Shown: piece after piece, positions 26,772 to 34,604 of the stretch
Layout of the letters: every line of letters starts with the position of its first letter
Position numbering within the stretch: the first letter of the stretch is position 1
Source: SVTX01 sp964629615
Lineage (GTDB): Bacteria; Bacillota; Clostridia; Oscillospirales; CAG-272
DNA length: 35,615 nucleotides
Direction of reading: 5' to 3'
NCBI GenBank assembly: GCA_964629615.1
Contig: CAZVUD010000015.1
Span: forward strand, 1 to 35,615
Position numbers and translations under genes: made by a program
The notes under the pieces: model-generated
What the model was told of the DNA's origin: nothing
The model's input: only the letters and a program-made list of their open reading frames with translations
Database searches by the model: none

Positions 26772-28685
26772 TTATTCATTTAAAAGCTTCAGTGCTTTTC
26801 TATATATGCATTCTCCCGAAACGCCTGCACTGTCATATATGCTCTTATCCTTTTGTGCACTGACAAGATCCTCGGATGCAACTATGCTGTACTTTATACC
26901 GTCAAGCACACCTGCCTCTCGGAGCTTTTCAGAGAGCGACATTCCAAATCCGCCGTTTTTTATCTCTTCTTCGGCAAATATGCATACGGAAGGTGAATGC
27001 TTCTTTATGATATCATCTATCATGGGGAGAATGGTATCATACGGCTTTATGATCTCGCACAGTGCAATACCCGCAGGTATTCCCGCATCCTTAAGCATCT
27101 CCTCGGCGTATATAGCATGCTGTACATAATTTCCGTAAGTAATAATGAGAACATCACATGATATGCCAAGCTCCATATCCGATCTTACACCTATGATGTC
27201 ATCATCACGACCGACCCTGCAGAACCTTTCTACAATATCCGCATTCTCCTTGCCGTTAGGATACCTCACAGCTGACGGACAGTTATCTGCGAGCGCACGG
27301 TCTATGGATGCGCAGAGCCCCTTATAGGATATCGGGGTATATATCTTTATATTCGGTATGTGTGAAAGAAATGCAACATCGAATATGCCGTGATGGGTAG
27401 GTCCGTCAGATGCATTCAGACCTGCGCGGTCTATACAGAACAGGACAGGAAGACCCTGCAATGCTACATCATGTATTATCTGGTCGTATCCACGCTGTAA
27501 AAATGTAGAGTAAACAGCGAATACAGGCTTAAATCCGTTTGCGGCAAGACCTGCTGCAAATGTTACGGCATGCTCCTCTGCAATACCGACATCGAAGAAT
27601 CTGTCGGGATATGCCTGCTTAAAGCCTTCCAGCCCCGTTCCCACACTCATGGCTGCCGTTATGGCTACTATCTTATCATCATCCTTTGCGCACAATGTGA
27701 GATGATCTCCCATCGTATAGGAAAAGCTGTTATCACTCGGCACAAGCTCTCCGTCAAGGGACACGACATCCTTATTCGGGGATATACCGTGATATGCCGA
27801 CGGATATTTCTCGGCGTATTCAAATCCCTTTCCCTTTTTAGTCTTAAGATGTATTATAACGCTTCCGTTTGCCTTTTTAGCCTCCTCAAGAAGCGCCTCA
27901 ACGTCATCATAATTATTTCCGTCAGCCGGTCCAAGATAATAAAGACCCATGTTTTCAAAATATGTGCTACCGTACATCAGATTCTTTACCGATCGCTTTA
28001 CAGCCTTAAAAGCGCGGAACACGGGCTTTCCTATAAGAGGAACACCTTTGATTATGCTTGCGGTAACTCGCTTTGCCCTGAAGTATCCCTTTTTGCTTCG
28101 GGTCTTAGCCATAAGCTTTGCAAATTTGCCTATGTTCTTCGATATCGACATCTCATTTTCATTTAGTATGATAATGAGTTTCAGGTCGTCGTCACAGTTA
28201 TTGAGTGCCTCATGCACCATTCCACCGGTGAACGCACCGTCACCAAGCACAGCCACAGTATATGCATCGCTTCCGCTGAGCTTATCTGATATCGCAAAGC
28301 CGAGAGCCGCCGACACCGATGTCGAGCTGTGACCTGCACCAAAGGCATCGTATACACTTTCGCTTCTCTTTGTAAAGCCTGATATACCCCCACCCTGTCG
28401 CAATGTATCAAATCTGTCAAATCTGCCTGTGAGTATCTTGTGTACATAGCTCTGGTGACCGACATCAAAAATTATATGATCCTTCGGCGCATCGAACACC
28501 CTGTGTATAGCCACAGAAAGCTCAACGACACCGAGATTTGATGCAAGATGTCCGCCGCATTTTCCGACAGTTTCGATAAGGCAGGCTCGCACTTCATCAC
28601 AAAGCTTTGGTATGTCTGTTCTGTCTATGCGCTTCAGATCATCCGGACTCTTTACAGAGTCCAAAAGCTTATACTTATCATCCAT
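26772..28685 (-). CDS. dxs: 1-deoxy-D-xylulose-5-phosphate synthase
   Basis: Dxs joins pyruvate and glyceraldehyde-3-phosphate with thiamine diphosphate, the first step of the non-mevalonate isoprenoid pathway; its product also feeds thiamine and pyridoxal synthesis in some bacteria. The 637-residue product shows HIIFDVGHQSYVHKILTGR, the cofactor motif GDGAFTGGMVHEALNN, a glutamate in DVGIAEEHAVTFAAGLA, the transketolase pyrimidine-domain region DRAGLNASDGPTHHG, and a C-terminal transketolase domain. The ATG at 28685 gives the standard N-terminus; a start nine codons upstream has no ribosome-binding site. It is the first gene after the promoter at 28734-28762 and leads mutS2, the beta-helix gene, glmM and the DUF2974 gene. 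Confidence 0.96.
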   Translation of the reverse strand: MDDKYKLLDSVKSPDDLKRIDRTDIPKLCDEVRACLIETVGKCGGHLASNLGVVELSVAIHRVFDAPKDHIIFDVGHQSYVHKILTGRFDRFDTLRQGGGISGFTKRSESVYDAFGAGHSSTSVSAALGFAISDKLSGSDAYTVAVLGDGAFTGGMVHEALNNCDDDLKLIIILNENEMSISKNIGKFAKLMAKTRSKKGYFRAKRVTASIIKGVPLIGKPVFRAFKAVKRSVKNLMYGSTYFENMGLYYLGPADGNNYDDVEALLEEAKKANGSVIIHLKTKKGKGFEYAEKYPSAYHGISPNKDVVSLDGELVPSDNSFSYTMGDHLTLCAKDDDKIVAITAAMSVGTGLEGFKQAYPDRFFDVGIAEEHAVTFAAGLAANGFKPVFAVYSTFLQRGYDQIIHDVALQGLPVLFCIDRAGLNASDGPTHHGIFDVAFLSHIPNIKIYTPISYKGLCASIDRALADNCPSAVRYPNGKENADIVERFCRVGRDDDIIGVRSDMELGISCDVLIITYGNYVQHAIYAEEMLKDAGIPAGIALCEIIKPYDTILPMIDDIIKKHSPSVCIFAEEEIKNGGFGMSLSEKLREAGVLDGIKYSIVASEDLVSAQKDKSIYDSAGVSGECIYRKALKLLNE

Positions 28686-28733
28686 TACTTTTATATTCCA
28701 ATTCAAAATCATAAATATTTTTCATATACATAT

Positions 28734-28762
28734 ATTCTAACACATTTTTCTGATTTTGTGAA
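28734..28762 (-). promoter_or_regulatory. Probable sigma-A-type promoter for the dxs operon
   Basis: On the minus strand, TTCACA (28762-28757) and TAGAAT (28739-28734) are 17 bases apart. Each box differs from consensus by one base. The leader to dxs is about 40 bases. Confidence 0.65.
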
Positions 28763-28815
28763 GAGGTTTTTACAATAAAAGCGTTTTTTTAGTAAAAAGA
28801 AACTGATATTTTAAA

Positions 28816-28843
28816 CAGAAAAGGAGCGATGCTTTTGCATCGC
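28816..28843 (-). terminator. Intrinsic terminator after the lipoprotein gene
   Basis: GCGATGC (28826-28832) and GCATCGC (28837-28843) form a perfect 7-bp stem with a TTTT loop. On the minus strand it is followed by TCCTTTTCTGTTT. The T run is interrupted, so strength is moderate. The stem matches the inner seven pairs of the hairpin at 35362-35402. Confidence 0.7.
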
Positions 28844-28860
28844 CCCGAAAAATTTTAAAA

Positions 28861-29253
28861 TTATTTAGCGTCTTTAACAGCATTCTTTGTGCCGCAGTAG
28901 ATCATCTTGCCTGATCTCTTAATAACAAAATCGGAATCATCATCTTCTTCATCGTCAAAATGCTTTTCAACCTTTTCCCAAGCATCCTTAGCAGCGTCAG
29001 CATCTGTGTAATAAAGAATCGTGATAGCTTCACCCTTCTTTGCACCTGTTACGATTGCTTCAACATCGCCTGCCCAAGAGAAAGTTATTTTAGCAAGAGT
29101 GCTATCGAATTTCTCTGCAACATACTCGTTCTTTTCAAGAGCCTTAACAGCCTTGTCAGGATCGGAAGCAGGTCCGCCGCAGGAAACAAGCATACCGCAT
29201 GCCATAACTGCTACGAGCGCGAGGGTTAAAATTCTTAAAAATGTCTTTTTCAT
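28861..29253 (-). CDS. Small secreted lipoprotein of unknown function
   Basis: The 130-residue product has a lipoprotein signal peptide: basic start (MKKTFLR), hydrophobic core, and lipobox LVSC at residues 22-25, so C25 would be the lipidated N-terminal cysteine. The mature part begins GGPASDPDKAVKALEKN and contains a possible alpha/beta fold with ITILYYTDADAAKDAWEKV and an acidic run (DDEEDDDSD) near residue 100. I do not recognise a named family. It would be tethered to the outer face of the membrane. The ATG at 29253 follows AAAGGAG. It is a single-gene unit with its own full-consensus promoter and terminator. The lnt gene lies just upstream but is separated by a terminator. Confidence 0.85.
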   Translation of the reverse strand: MKKTFLRILTLALVAVMACGMLVSCGGPASDPDKAVKALEKNEYVAEKFDSTLAKITFSWAGDVEAIVTGAKKGEAITILYYTDADAAKDAWEKVEKHFDDEEDDDSDFVIKRSGKMIYCGTKNAVKDAK

Positions 29254-29288
29254 GATTTCATCAAACTCCTTTCATGAATTACACACAT

Positions 29289-29317
29289 ATTATACTATGT
29301 TTTCATAAAGTTGTCAA
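29289..29317 (-). promoter_or_regulatory. Full-consensus sigma-A promoter for the lipoprotein gene
   Basis: TTGACA (29317-29312) and TATAAT (29294-29289) on the minus strand match consensus at every position with a 17-base spacer. High expression of the small lipoprotein is predicted. Confidence 0.88.
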
Positions 29318-29350
29318 CTGCTTTTTTGTTGCAAAATATCAAAAATTGTA

Positions 29351-29380
29351 TAAAAAATTCTTAATTTTATTTAAGAATTT
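29351..29380 (-). terminator. lnt: AT-rich intrinsic terminator at the end of lnt
   Basis: AAATTCTTAA (29355-29364) and TTAAGAATTT (29371-29380) form a perfect 10-bp stem with a six-base loop, overlapping the last codons and stop of lnt. On the minus strand the stem runs into TTTATAC. Only one G-C pair is present, so efficiency is uncertain. Confidence 0.55.
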
Positions 29381-30993
29381 AAAGCTTTTCTTCTGATCTT
29401 TGATAATACGGCGTCAATAACAGGTATGGAGATGACGAAGCCTGCCGACAGATACACAAGTGCATTGCCTATATATGAATAAAGCGTGCGTCCGCTCAGC
29501 ATACAGACATCCCCCATCGCATACCCTTCGGTCAGCTCTGCGCATATATCCATGATCTCGCCCCTCGGAGATATGACGGTGGATATTCCCGTATTTGCCG
29601 CTCTGAGAAGATAGCGCCCATTTTCAACAGCTCGGAAAACAGACTGTGCGTTATGCATATACAAGGCGCGCGAATCTCTGAACCATGAATCATTAGTTGC
29701 AATACAGATAAGCTCTCCGCCCTCTCTTACCGACTCAAGGATGACATTTTCATATATGGAATCAAAGCATATTCCAACGCTTACATATCCGTATTCCGTA
29801 TAAAGCGGCGAGCTTGAATTGCCAAAAAGTATATCTCGGTCAAGCATCTGTATCTCAGAGAGCGGAGGTATCAGAGTCATGATAATGTCTTCCATAGGGA
29901 CAAACTCTCCGAAAGGGACAATATGCTGTTTTGCATATATATCCTCGCCGTATGTTCCGTCAGGATACACGGCAAAGCAGGAATTATACACACCGCCCGC
30001 TTCCCCTTCCGTAAACGTCGATATAAGAAGAGTTATGTTGCACTCACGTGCAAGGCTTGATATTCTCGTGACCATGCCGTAGCTGTTATTAAAAAAGCTG
30101 TACGGCAATGCAGTTTCGGGCCAGAGCACGATCTGTGCGCCCTCATTTGCCGCCATGCGTGTATACTTTTCATAAACCTCAACAGTGGCAAGATACTGGT
30201 CAACACCGCTTTCCCACTTTGCATCTGCATCTATGTTGCCCTGAATTGCCGCGACCTTAACACCATCCTTATCCGATCTTATGGGAATATTCGCATATAT
30301 TGCGCCGAATGCCGTATTTGCAACAACAATTCCAACGCATACAGCTGATATCAGGCGTGCTAGCTCTGTATTAAGCACCGCATACCCGATATACGCATTC
30401 ACAAGCACTATCAGGAATGTCACAAAATATGAGCCGAAAAGCGATGCCGACTGTATGGTGTAGATGTATGATGATTGACCAAGGCAGAGCCTTGCCCACG
30501 GAACTCCCCACCAGCCTACAGTCTGCCACCACTCAATTATGACATATAGGAATGCAAATACAAGCGGCATGAGCGCCGTGTGTCTCTTTAAGGTCGCGCC
30601 TCTTGCAAGCACTCCGAGCAAAACAAAGCTCAAAGCGCTCATAAGCGCCTGAAGCAGCGACAGTCCAAACATCGCAAGCAACACGACGAATGCCGCCGCA
30701 CCCTTTGATAATCCTGCAAACTCCATTGGATACATGTACAAAAACCAATGAAACGCTATGGCGTAATACGACCAGAAATAAACTATACCGTAAAAGTAAA
30801 GCTGTCTTTTTTTAACTGCGACATCACATGCGCAGATATACAGAAGTATAAGACAAGGTATCATCGATACCCACTGCAAAAATCCAAGCTTTGGGAATAC
30901 CGTCGGCAAAGACGATGCACATCCGCTGAGTATAAGCAATAGATATCTGTATTTGAATATCTTATTTTTATCAACAAATATAGATCCCGTCAT
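29371..30993 (-). CDS. lnt: Apolipoprotein N-acyltransferase (Lnt-like)
   Basis: The 540-residue protein has several membrane segments in its first 235 residues, then a nitrilase-type domain, and a last hydrophobic segment near 510-530. The catalytic triad of the family is present: E293 in WPETALP, K355 in KQHIVPFGEF, and C409 in VGICFDSIYE. Further matches are AAIQGNIDADAKW (248-260) and the DSWFRDSRALYMH loop. Family knowledge: Lnt adds the third acyl chain to the N-terminal cysteine of lipoproteins after LspA cleavage, using phospholipid as donor. It is best known from Gram-negatives and actinobacteria. The frame extends upstream into the RluA gene, but the ATG at 30993, four bases after that stop, is the likely start. 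It is the last gene of the upp operon. Confidence 0.9.
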   Translation of the reverse strand: MTGSIFVDKNKIFKYRYLLLILSGCASSLPTVFPKLGFLQWVSMIPCLILLYICACDVAVKKRQLYFYGIVYFWSYYAIAFHWFLYMYPMEFAGLSKGAAAFVVLLAMFGLSLLQALMSALSFVLLGVLARGATLKRHTALMPLVFAFLYVIIEWWQTVGWWGVPWARLCLGQSSYIYTIQSASLFGSYFVTFLIVLVNAYIGYAVLNTELARLISAVCVGIVVANTAFGAIYANIPIRSDKDGVKVAAIQGNIDADAKWESGVDQYLATVEVYEKYTRMAANEGAQIVLWPETALPYSFFNNSYGMVTRISSLARECNITLLISTFTEGEAGGVYNSCFAVYPDGTYGEDIYAKQHIVPFGEFVPMEDIIMTLIPPLSEIQMLDRDILFGNSSSPLYTEYGYVSVGICFDSIYENVILESVREGGELICIATNDSWFRDSRALYMHNAQSVFRAVENGRYLLRAANTGISTVISPRGEIMDICAELTEGYAMGDVCMLSGRTLYSYIGNALVYLSAGFVISIPVIDAVLSKIRRKALNS

Positions 30994-30997
30994 GATA

Positions 30998-31999
30998 TCA
31001 CCGATCGACCTTTGATATGGCATTGATCTTTTCTGCCGCTCCCGCAAAATTTCTGACAAACCATATGTCAGATGCATCAAGGCAGACCTGTTTGCCCTTC
31101 AGATATCCGAGTATTCCCTCGCGGTCCTTGAAATCAAATATCAGTCTGTATGAGTACAGTGCCTGATATTTATATCCGCTTTCCTTATCATCACGGTTTA
31201 CGCCGTATTTTCCGTCACCGAGGAGCGGATGACCTATATGAGCCATATGTGCTCTTATCTGATGCGTCCTTCCCGTCACAAGCTCTACCTCAAGCAAGGA
31301 CTCGCCTCTCTGTGAGCATACCGTTCGGTATTTTGTAATGATATTTTTATACCCGGGTATTTCCCTGTCGGATATCCTTACTGTGTTGTTCTTCTCGTCC
31401 TTGCGCAAAAATCCCGTCAGAGTATCGCTGCTCTTAGGCATCCTTCCATGGACTGCACATATATAGAACTTGCGTATCTCGTCATATTTGATCTTTTCAT
31501 TCATCTCTCGGAGGGCTTCTGCGTTTTTGGCAGCTATAACTATGCCTCCAGTGTTGCGGTCTATTCTGTTGCACAGCGCAGGCGCAAATGACTGCTCTTC
31601 ATTCGGATCATACTCTCCCTTGGAATACAAATAAGCCTTTATATGCATTATGAGCGTATTATCCTTTGCCTCGTCATCCTCATGCACGAGCACTCCGGGT
31701 CTTTTATTGCAAAGTATTATGTTATCGTCCTCATACACGATATCAAGCTTCGGCTTGATACGCGAAAGCGCGCCGACATCCTTTTCGGGAGAATCAAAGA
31801 ATTCATCTCTGATAAAGAGCTGTATCTCATCCCCCTCACAAAGTATATACTTTTGTTCGGTCCGCGCGCGATTGACCTTTATCTTTTTGGTCCTTATATA
31901 CTTATACATAAGCGACGCAGGAAGACCGCAAACCGCTTTGGTAAGGAATTTGTCAAGTCGCTGTCCTGCGTCGTTCTTTTTTACTGTGATTATTCTCAC
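30998..31999 (-). CDS. RluA-family pseudouridine synthase (RluC/RluD-like)
   Basis: The 333-residue protein has an N-terminal S4 domain (MRIITVKKNDAGQRLDKFL, with IKVNRAR at 40-46) and a pseudouridine synthase domain with ILCNKRPGVLVHEDD (95-109) and the catalytic loop NRIDRNTGGIVIAAK, where D147 is the nucleophile. The usual HRLDxxTSG is slightly changed (Asn for His, Gly for Ser). LVTGRTHQIRAHMAHIGHPLLGD is the standard second motif. The architecture fits 23S rRNA enzymes such as RluC or RluD, but the target base is not determined. The start is a GTG at 31999, ten bases after the upp stop, with no clear ribosome-binding site, suggesting coupling. It is followed after four bases by lnt. Confidence 0.93.
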   Translation of the reverse strand: MRIITVKKNDAGQRLDKFLTKAVCGLPASLMYKYIRTKKIKVNRARTEQKYILCEGDEIQLFIRDEFFDSPEKDVGALSRIKPKLDIVYEDDNIILCNKRPGVLVHEDDEAKDNTLIMHIKAYLYSKGEYDPNEEQSFAPALCNRIDRNTGGIVIAAKNAEALREMNEKIKYDEIRKFYICAVHGRMPKSSDTLTGFLRKDEKNNTVRISDREIPGYKNIITKYRTVCSQRGESLLEVELVTGRTHQIRAHMAHIGHPLLGDGKYGVNRDDKESGYKYQALYSYRLIFDFKDREGILGYLKGKQVCLDASDIWFVRNFAGAAEKINAISKVDR

Positions 32000-32008
32000 G
32001 CTGTACTG

Positions 32009-32638
32009 TCAGATGGTTCCGAATATTCTGTCGCCTGCGTCGCCGAGTCCGGGAACTATGTATGCCTTGTCATTGAGGCATTCGTCAAGTGATGCTGTGA
32101 ATATATCAACATCGGGGTGCATCTCCTGGACCTTCTTAACGCCCTCGGGAGCGGCTACCAAGCACATAAATCTGATATTCTTACAGCCCTTCTTCTTTAA
32201 GGTGTTAAGCGCATCACATGCAGATCCGCCTGTTGCAAGCATGGGGTCTACAAGAATAACTATTCTGTCCTGTATATCTGTCGGGAGCTTGCAATAATAC
32301 TCAACAGGCTCATGTGTTTCAGGGTCGCGGTAAAGACCGATGTGTCCTACCTTGGCAACGGGAACAAGGCTCAAAATACCGTCAACCATGCCTATACCTG
32401 CACGAAGGATAGGAACTATGGCTAACTTTTTACCGGATACCATAGCTGCCTTTGTTTTAACAACGGGTGTTTCAATAATAACATCCTCAAGCGGAAGATC
32501 GCGTGTAAGCTCATATCCCATAAGCATAGCTATCTCATTGAGCAGCTCTCTGAAATCCTTAGAGCCTGTTTTTTTGTTTCTCATAATGGAAAGCTTGTGC
32601 GCTATAAGAGGATGGTCTACAATATGAAGTGTACTCAT
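32009..32638 (-). CDS. upp: Uracil phosphoribosyltransferase
   Basis: Upp salvages uracil to UMP with PRPP. The 209-residue product shows MSTLHIVDHPLIAHKLSIMR at the N-terminus, RDLPLEDVIIETPV, the loop ILRAGIGMVDGILSLVPVAKVG, the PRPP-binding motif VILVDPMLATGGSA, and the uracil-binding C-terminal end around YIVPGLGDAGDRIFGT. Length and motifs are standard. The ATG at 32638 has AAAGGA about ten bases upstream. It is the first gene of a three-gene operon with the RluA-family gene and lnt, transcribed from the promoter at 32683-32711 and divergent from mtaB. I see no PyrR-type attenuator in the leader. Confidence 0.97.
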   Translation of the reverse strand: MSTLHIVDHPLIAHKLSIMRNKKTGSKDFRELLNEIAMLMGYELTRDLPLEDVIIETPVVKTKAAMVSGKKLAIVPILRAGIGMVDGILSLVPVAKVGHIGLYRDPETHEPVEYYCKLPTDIQDRIVILVDPMLATGGSACDALNTLKKKGCKNIRFMCLVAAPEGVKKVQEMHPDVDIFTASLDECLNDKAYIVPGLGDAGDRIFGTI

Positions 32639-32682
32639 ATCTCAATTTCCTTTCATTTTTGTCATAATTTATCTTTCTCCTC

Positions 32683-32711
32683 ATTATACTACTATTTACG
32701 GATTTTTTCAA
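32683..32711 (-). promoter_or_regulatory. upp: Sigma-A-type promoter for upp
   Basis: On the minus strand, TTGAAA (32711-32706) and TATAAT (32688-32683) have a 17-base spacer. The leader to the upp start is about 35-40 bases, too short for a typical attenuator. Confidence 0.82.
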
Positions 32712-32761
32712 GAGCTTTTTAAACTTTTTAGTACAAAAAGAAATTATTTTATCATTATATC

Positions 32762-32790
32762 TTTACAAAATGCCCGCTTCGTGCTAAAAT
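32762..32790 (+). promoter_or_regulatory. mtaB: Sigma-A-type promoter for mtaB
   Basis: TTTACA (32762-32767) and TAAAAT (32785-32790) are 17 bases apart, one mismatch from consensus in each box. It is divergent from the upp promoter, with about 50 bases between the two -35 boxes. Confidence 0.75.
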
Positions 32791-32824
32791 TATGTATAAG
32801 ATATAAAACATATACGGAGATAAC

Positions 32825-34150
32825 ATGTCTGAAAACATAAAGAAAACAGTTGGAATATACACGCTCGGATGCAAGGTAAATCAATACGAATCCGAAGCGC
32901 TGGCAGAAAAAATAGAAGGTCTCGGCTATACTGTATCGGATTTTGACGGAGATAATTTTGCCTACGTCATCAATTCCTGCACCGTAACAGCAGAATCCGA
33001 CCGCAAGGCAAGACAGCTTATAAGGAGAGCTATCAACAGATCACCCTCTGCATATGTGCTCGTCTGCGGATGCTATGCCCAGAATTCCCCGAATTCCGTA
33101 GCTGATATAAGCGGTGTGGATTACATATGCGGAACCTCTAACAAAATGAGCATTGCTGACAAGATAGCCATGCTCGACGCTCAAGGACACAAAAATGCAA
33201 AGGCGGAGATTTGCGTACCCCCTCTTTCGGATGCGGGATTTGAACACATGTGCATCAAAAAATTTGACCGAACACGCGCATATATAAAAATACAGGACGG
33301 TTGTGAATCTCACTGTGCCTACTGCGCTATTCCGTCTGCACGCGGACCTGTGCGCTCCAAGCCGTTTGACGATATCATTGACGAGGTGACATATCTTACG
33401 CGCTCGGGTTGCAGAGAGATAGTTTTAACGGGAATAGAGACAGGCGATTACGGTCGTGATATAGGCGGCATCGACCTTGCTTCCCTGCTTATCGCAGTGG
33501 ACAAGATCCCCAATATCGGCAGAGTCAGGCTCGGGTCTCTCGATCCTGCCATAATTAAGCCTGATTTTCTGGAGAAGATACGCGATCTCAGCTCACTGGC
33601 GCATCATTTTCACATATCGCTTCAAAGCGGCAGCAGCAATGTGCTTGCCAAAATGAAGCGCAAGTACAACGCAGATCAAGCCATGAACGCAATAAGGCTC
33701 TTAAGGGACACATTCCCCGACGTACAGCTTACAACCGATATCATAGTGGGATTTCCGTGCGAGAGCGACTGCGACTTTGAGATGACCAAAAATTTCGCCT
33801 TGGAAGCGCGTTTTTTGATGATACACGTATTTCCCTACTCAAAGCGAGCAGGCACGCTTGCGGCAAAAATGGACGGTCAGATAGATGAACAGATCAAAAA
33901 AGCAAGAGCGGCTGAATTATCCACGCTTGAGGCAAGCATACGAAAGGATATACTTGATGGGCTCTGCAATTCAAGATCAAAGGTGTTGTTTGAAAGCTAC
34001 CGTGACGGCTTTGCTTACGGTCACACACCTGAATTTGTGGAGATCAGGGTACGCTCCGAGTATGACAGGCGCGGAGAAGAGGCTGTCGTGACCATAGTTT
34101 CAAACGACGGCAACATATGCGACGCTGAGATCTGTGACGGAGAGATATAA
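32825..34150 (+). CDS. mtaB: tRNA t6A37 methylthiotransferase MtaB
   Basis: MtaB converts t6A37 to ms2t6A37 in tRNA, using two iron-sulfur clusters and S-adenosylmethionine. The 441-residue product has the N-terminal methylthiotransferase domain with C16 (YTLGCKVNQYES), C52 (VINSCTVTAESDRKARQ) and C83 (CGCYAQ) for the auxiliary cluster. The radical-SAM domain has CESHCAYC (C160, C164, C167), and a TRAM-like end starts near residue 375. GCKVNQYES and SCTVT are the forms seen in MtaB rather than MiaB or RimO. The ATG at 32825 follows GGAGAT. It works downstream of Sua5, which is encoded in the same window. Confidence 0.95.
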   Translation: MSENIKKTVGIYTLGCKVNQYESEALAEKIEGLGYTVSDFDGDNFAYVINSCTVTAESDRKARQLIRRAINRSPSAYVLVCGCYAQNSPNSVADISGVDYICGTSNKMSIADKIAMLDAQGHKNAKAEICVPPLSDAGFEHMCIKKFDRTRAYIKIQDGCESHCAYCAIPSARGPVRSKPFDDIIDEVTYLTRSGCREIVLTGIETGDYGRDIGGIDLASLLIAVDKIPNIGRVRLGSLDPAIIKPDFLEKIRDLSSLAHHFHISLQSGSSNVLAKMKRKYNADQAMNAIRLLRDTFPDVQLTTDIIVGFPCESDCDFEMTKNFALEARFLMIHVFPYSKRAGTLAAKMDGQIDEQIKKARAAELSTLEASIRKDILDGLCNSRSKVLFESYRDGFAYGHTPEFVEIRVRSEYDRRGEEAVVTIVSNDGNICDAEICDGEI

Positions 34151-34192
34151 ATTCTTCCGTATTAATAGTTTGTTTTTAAATTTCTGCAAATT

Positions 34193-34224
34193 TTTTTTGA
34201 AAAGCTATTGCTTTTTTCAAAAAA
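34193..34224 (+). terminator. AT-rich hairpin after mtaB, overlapping the rpmB promoter
   Basis: TTTTTTGAAAAGC (34193-34205) and GCTTTTTTCAAAAAA (34210-34224) pair with two extra T around a TATT loop. On the plus strand this could end mtaB transcripts about 45 bases after the stop codon. The -35 box of the next promoter lies in its loop and right arm. Confidence 0.5.
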
Positions 34225-34236
34225 GTATGCTATAAT
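34208..34236 (+). promoter_or_regulatory. rpmB: Sigma-A-type promoter for rpmB
   Basis: TTGCTT (34208-34213) and TATAAT (34231-34236) are 17 bases apart. Transcription would start near 34243, leaving a leader of about 95 bases before rpmB. I see no clear riboswitch or L28-binding structure in that leader. Confidence 0.7.
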
Positions 34237-34337
34237 ATATGCAATGTGCGAAAAATCTTATGTTTGAACATTCATCATAAGAAAATAAAGAAAATAATAA
34301 TAGTCATATAAGCATGAGAATGCGAGGAGGTGTCAAA

Positions 34338-34523
34338 ATGGCAAAGTGCAGTATTTGTGGCAAGGGTGTTGTTTTCGGTCAGAATGTTTCTCACTCCAAC
34401 CGTAAGACAAACAGAACATGGAAGCCCAATATTCGTAAGGTTAAGGCAGTAGTTGACGGTACACCCAAGACCGTTGCTGTATGTTCTCGTTGCCTTCGTT
34501 CCGGTAAGGTTACACGAGCTTAA
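34338..34523 (+). CDS. rpmB: Ribosomal protein bL28 (zinc-binding form)
   Basis: A 61-residue large-subunit protein with MAKCSICGKGVVFGQNVSHS at the N-terminus, followed by the KTNRTWKPNIRKV segment shared by bL28 proteins. It has two cysteine pairs, C4/C7 and C49/C52 (CSRC), which form the zinc-binding version of L28; genomes with zinc-free paralogues use those under zinc shortage. The frame is open 24 bases upstream, but GAGGAGG precedes the ATG at 34338 and MAKCS is the family start. It is a single gene with its own promoter. Confidence 0.97.
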   Translation: MAKCSICGKGVVFGQNVSHSNRKTNRTWKPNIRKVKAVVDGTPKTVAVCSRCLRSGKVTRA

Positions 34524-34551
34524 TTTTCGGAATACAAGATCAAAAACATAT

Positions 34552-34576
34552 AGGGTGTGTCGTTTCGGCACACCCT
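34552..34576 (+). terminator. rpmB: Probable terminator after rpmB
   Basis: AGGGTGTG (34552-34559) and CACACCCT (34569-34576) form a perfect 8-bp stem around a nine-base loop. The following sequence (GTAAGTTTATTTAT) is only moderately T-rich, so read-through into the next gene is possible. Confidence 0.6.
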
Positions 34577-34604
34577 GTAAGTTTATTTATGACTTGAGGT
34601 ATAT

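Noticed and set aside
32639..32682. Attenuator or PyrR-binding leader before upp
   Set aside because: The predicted leader is only about 35-40 bases and contains no hairpin with a T run.
34243..34337. Riboswitch or ribosomal-protein leader before rpmB
   Set aside because: The leader of about 95 bases is AT-rich with no stable stem that I can support.
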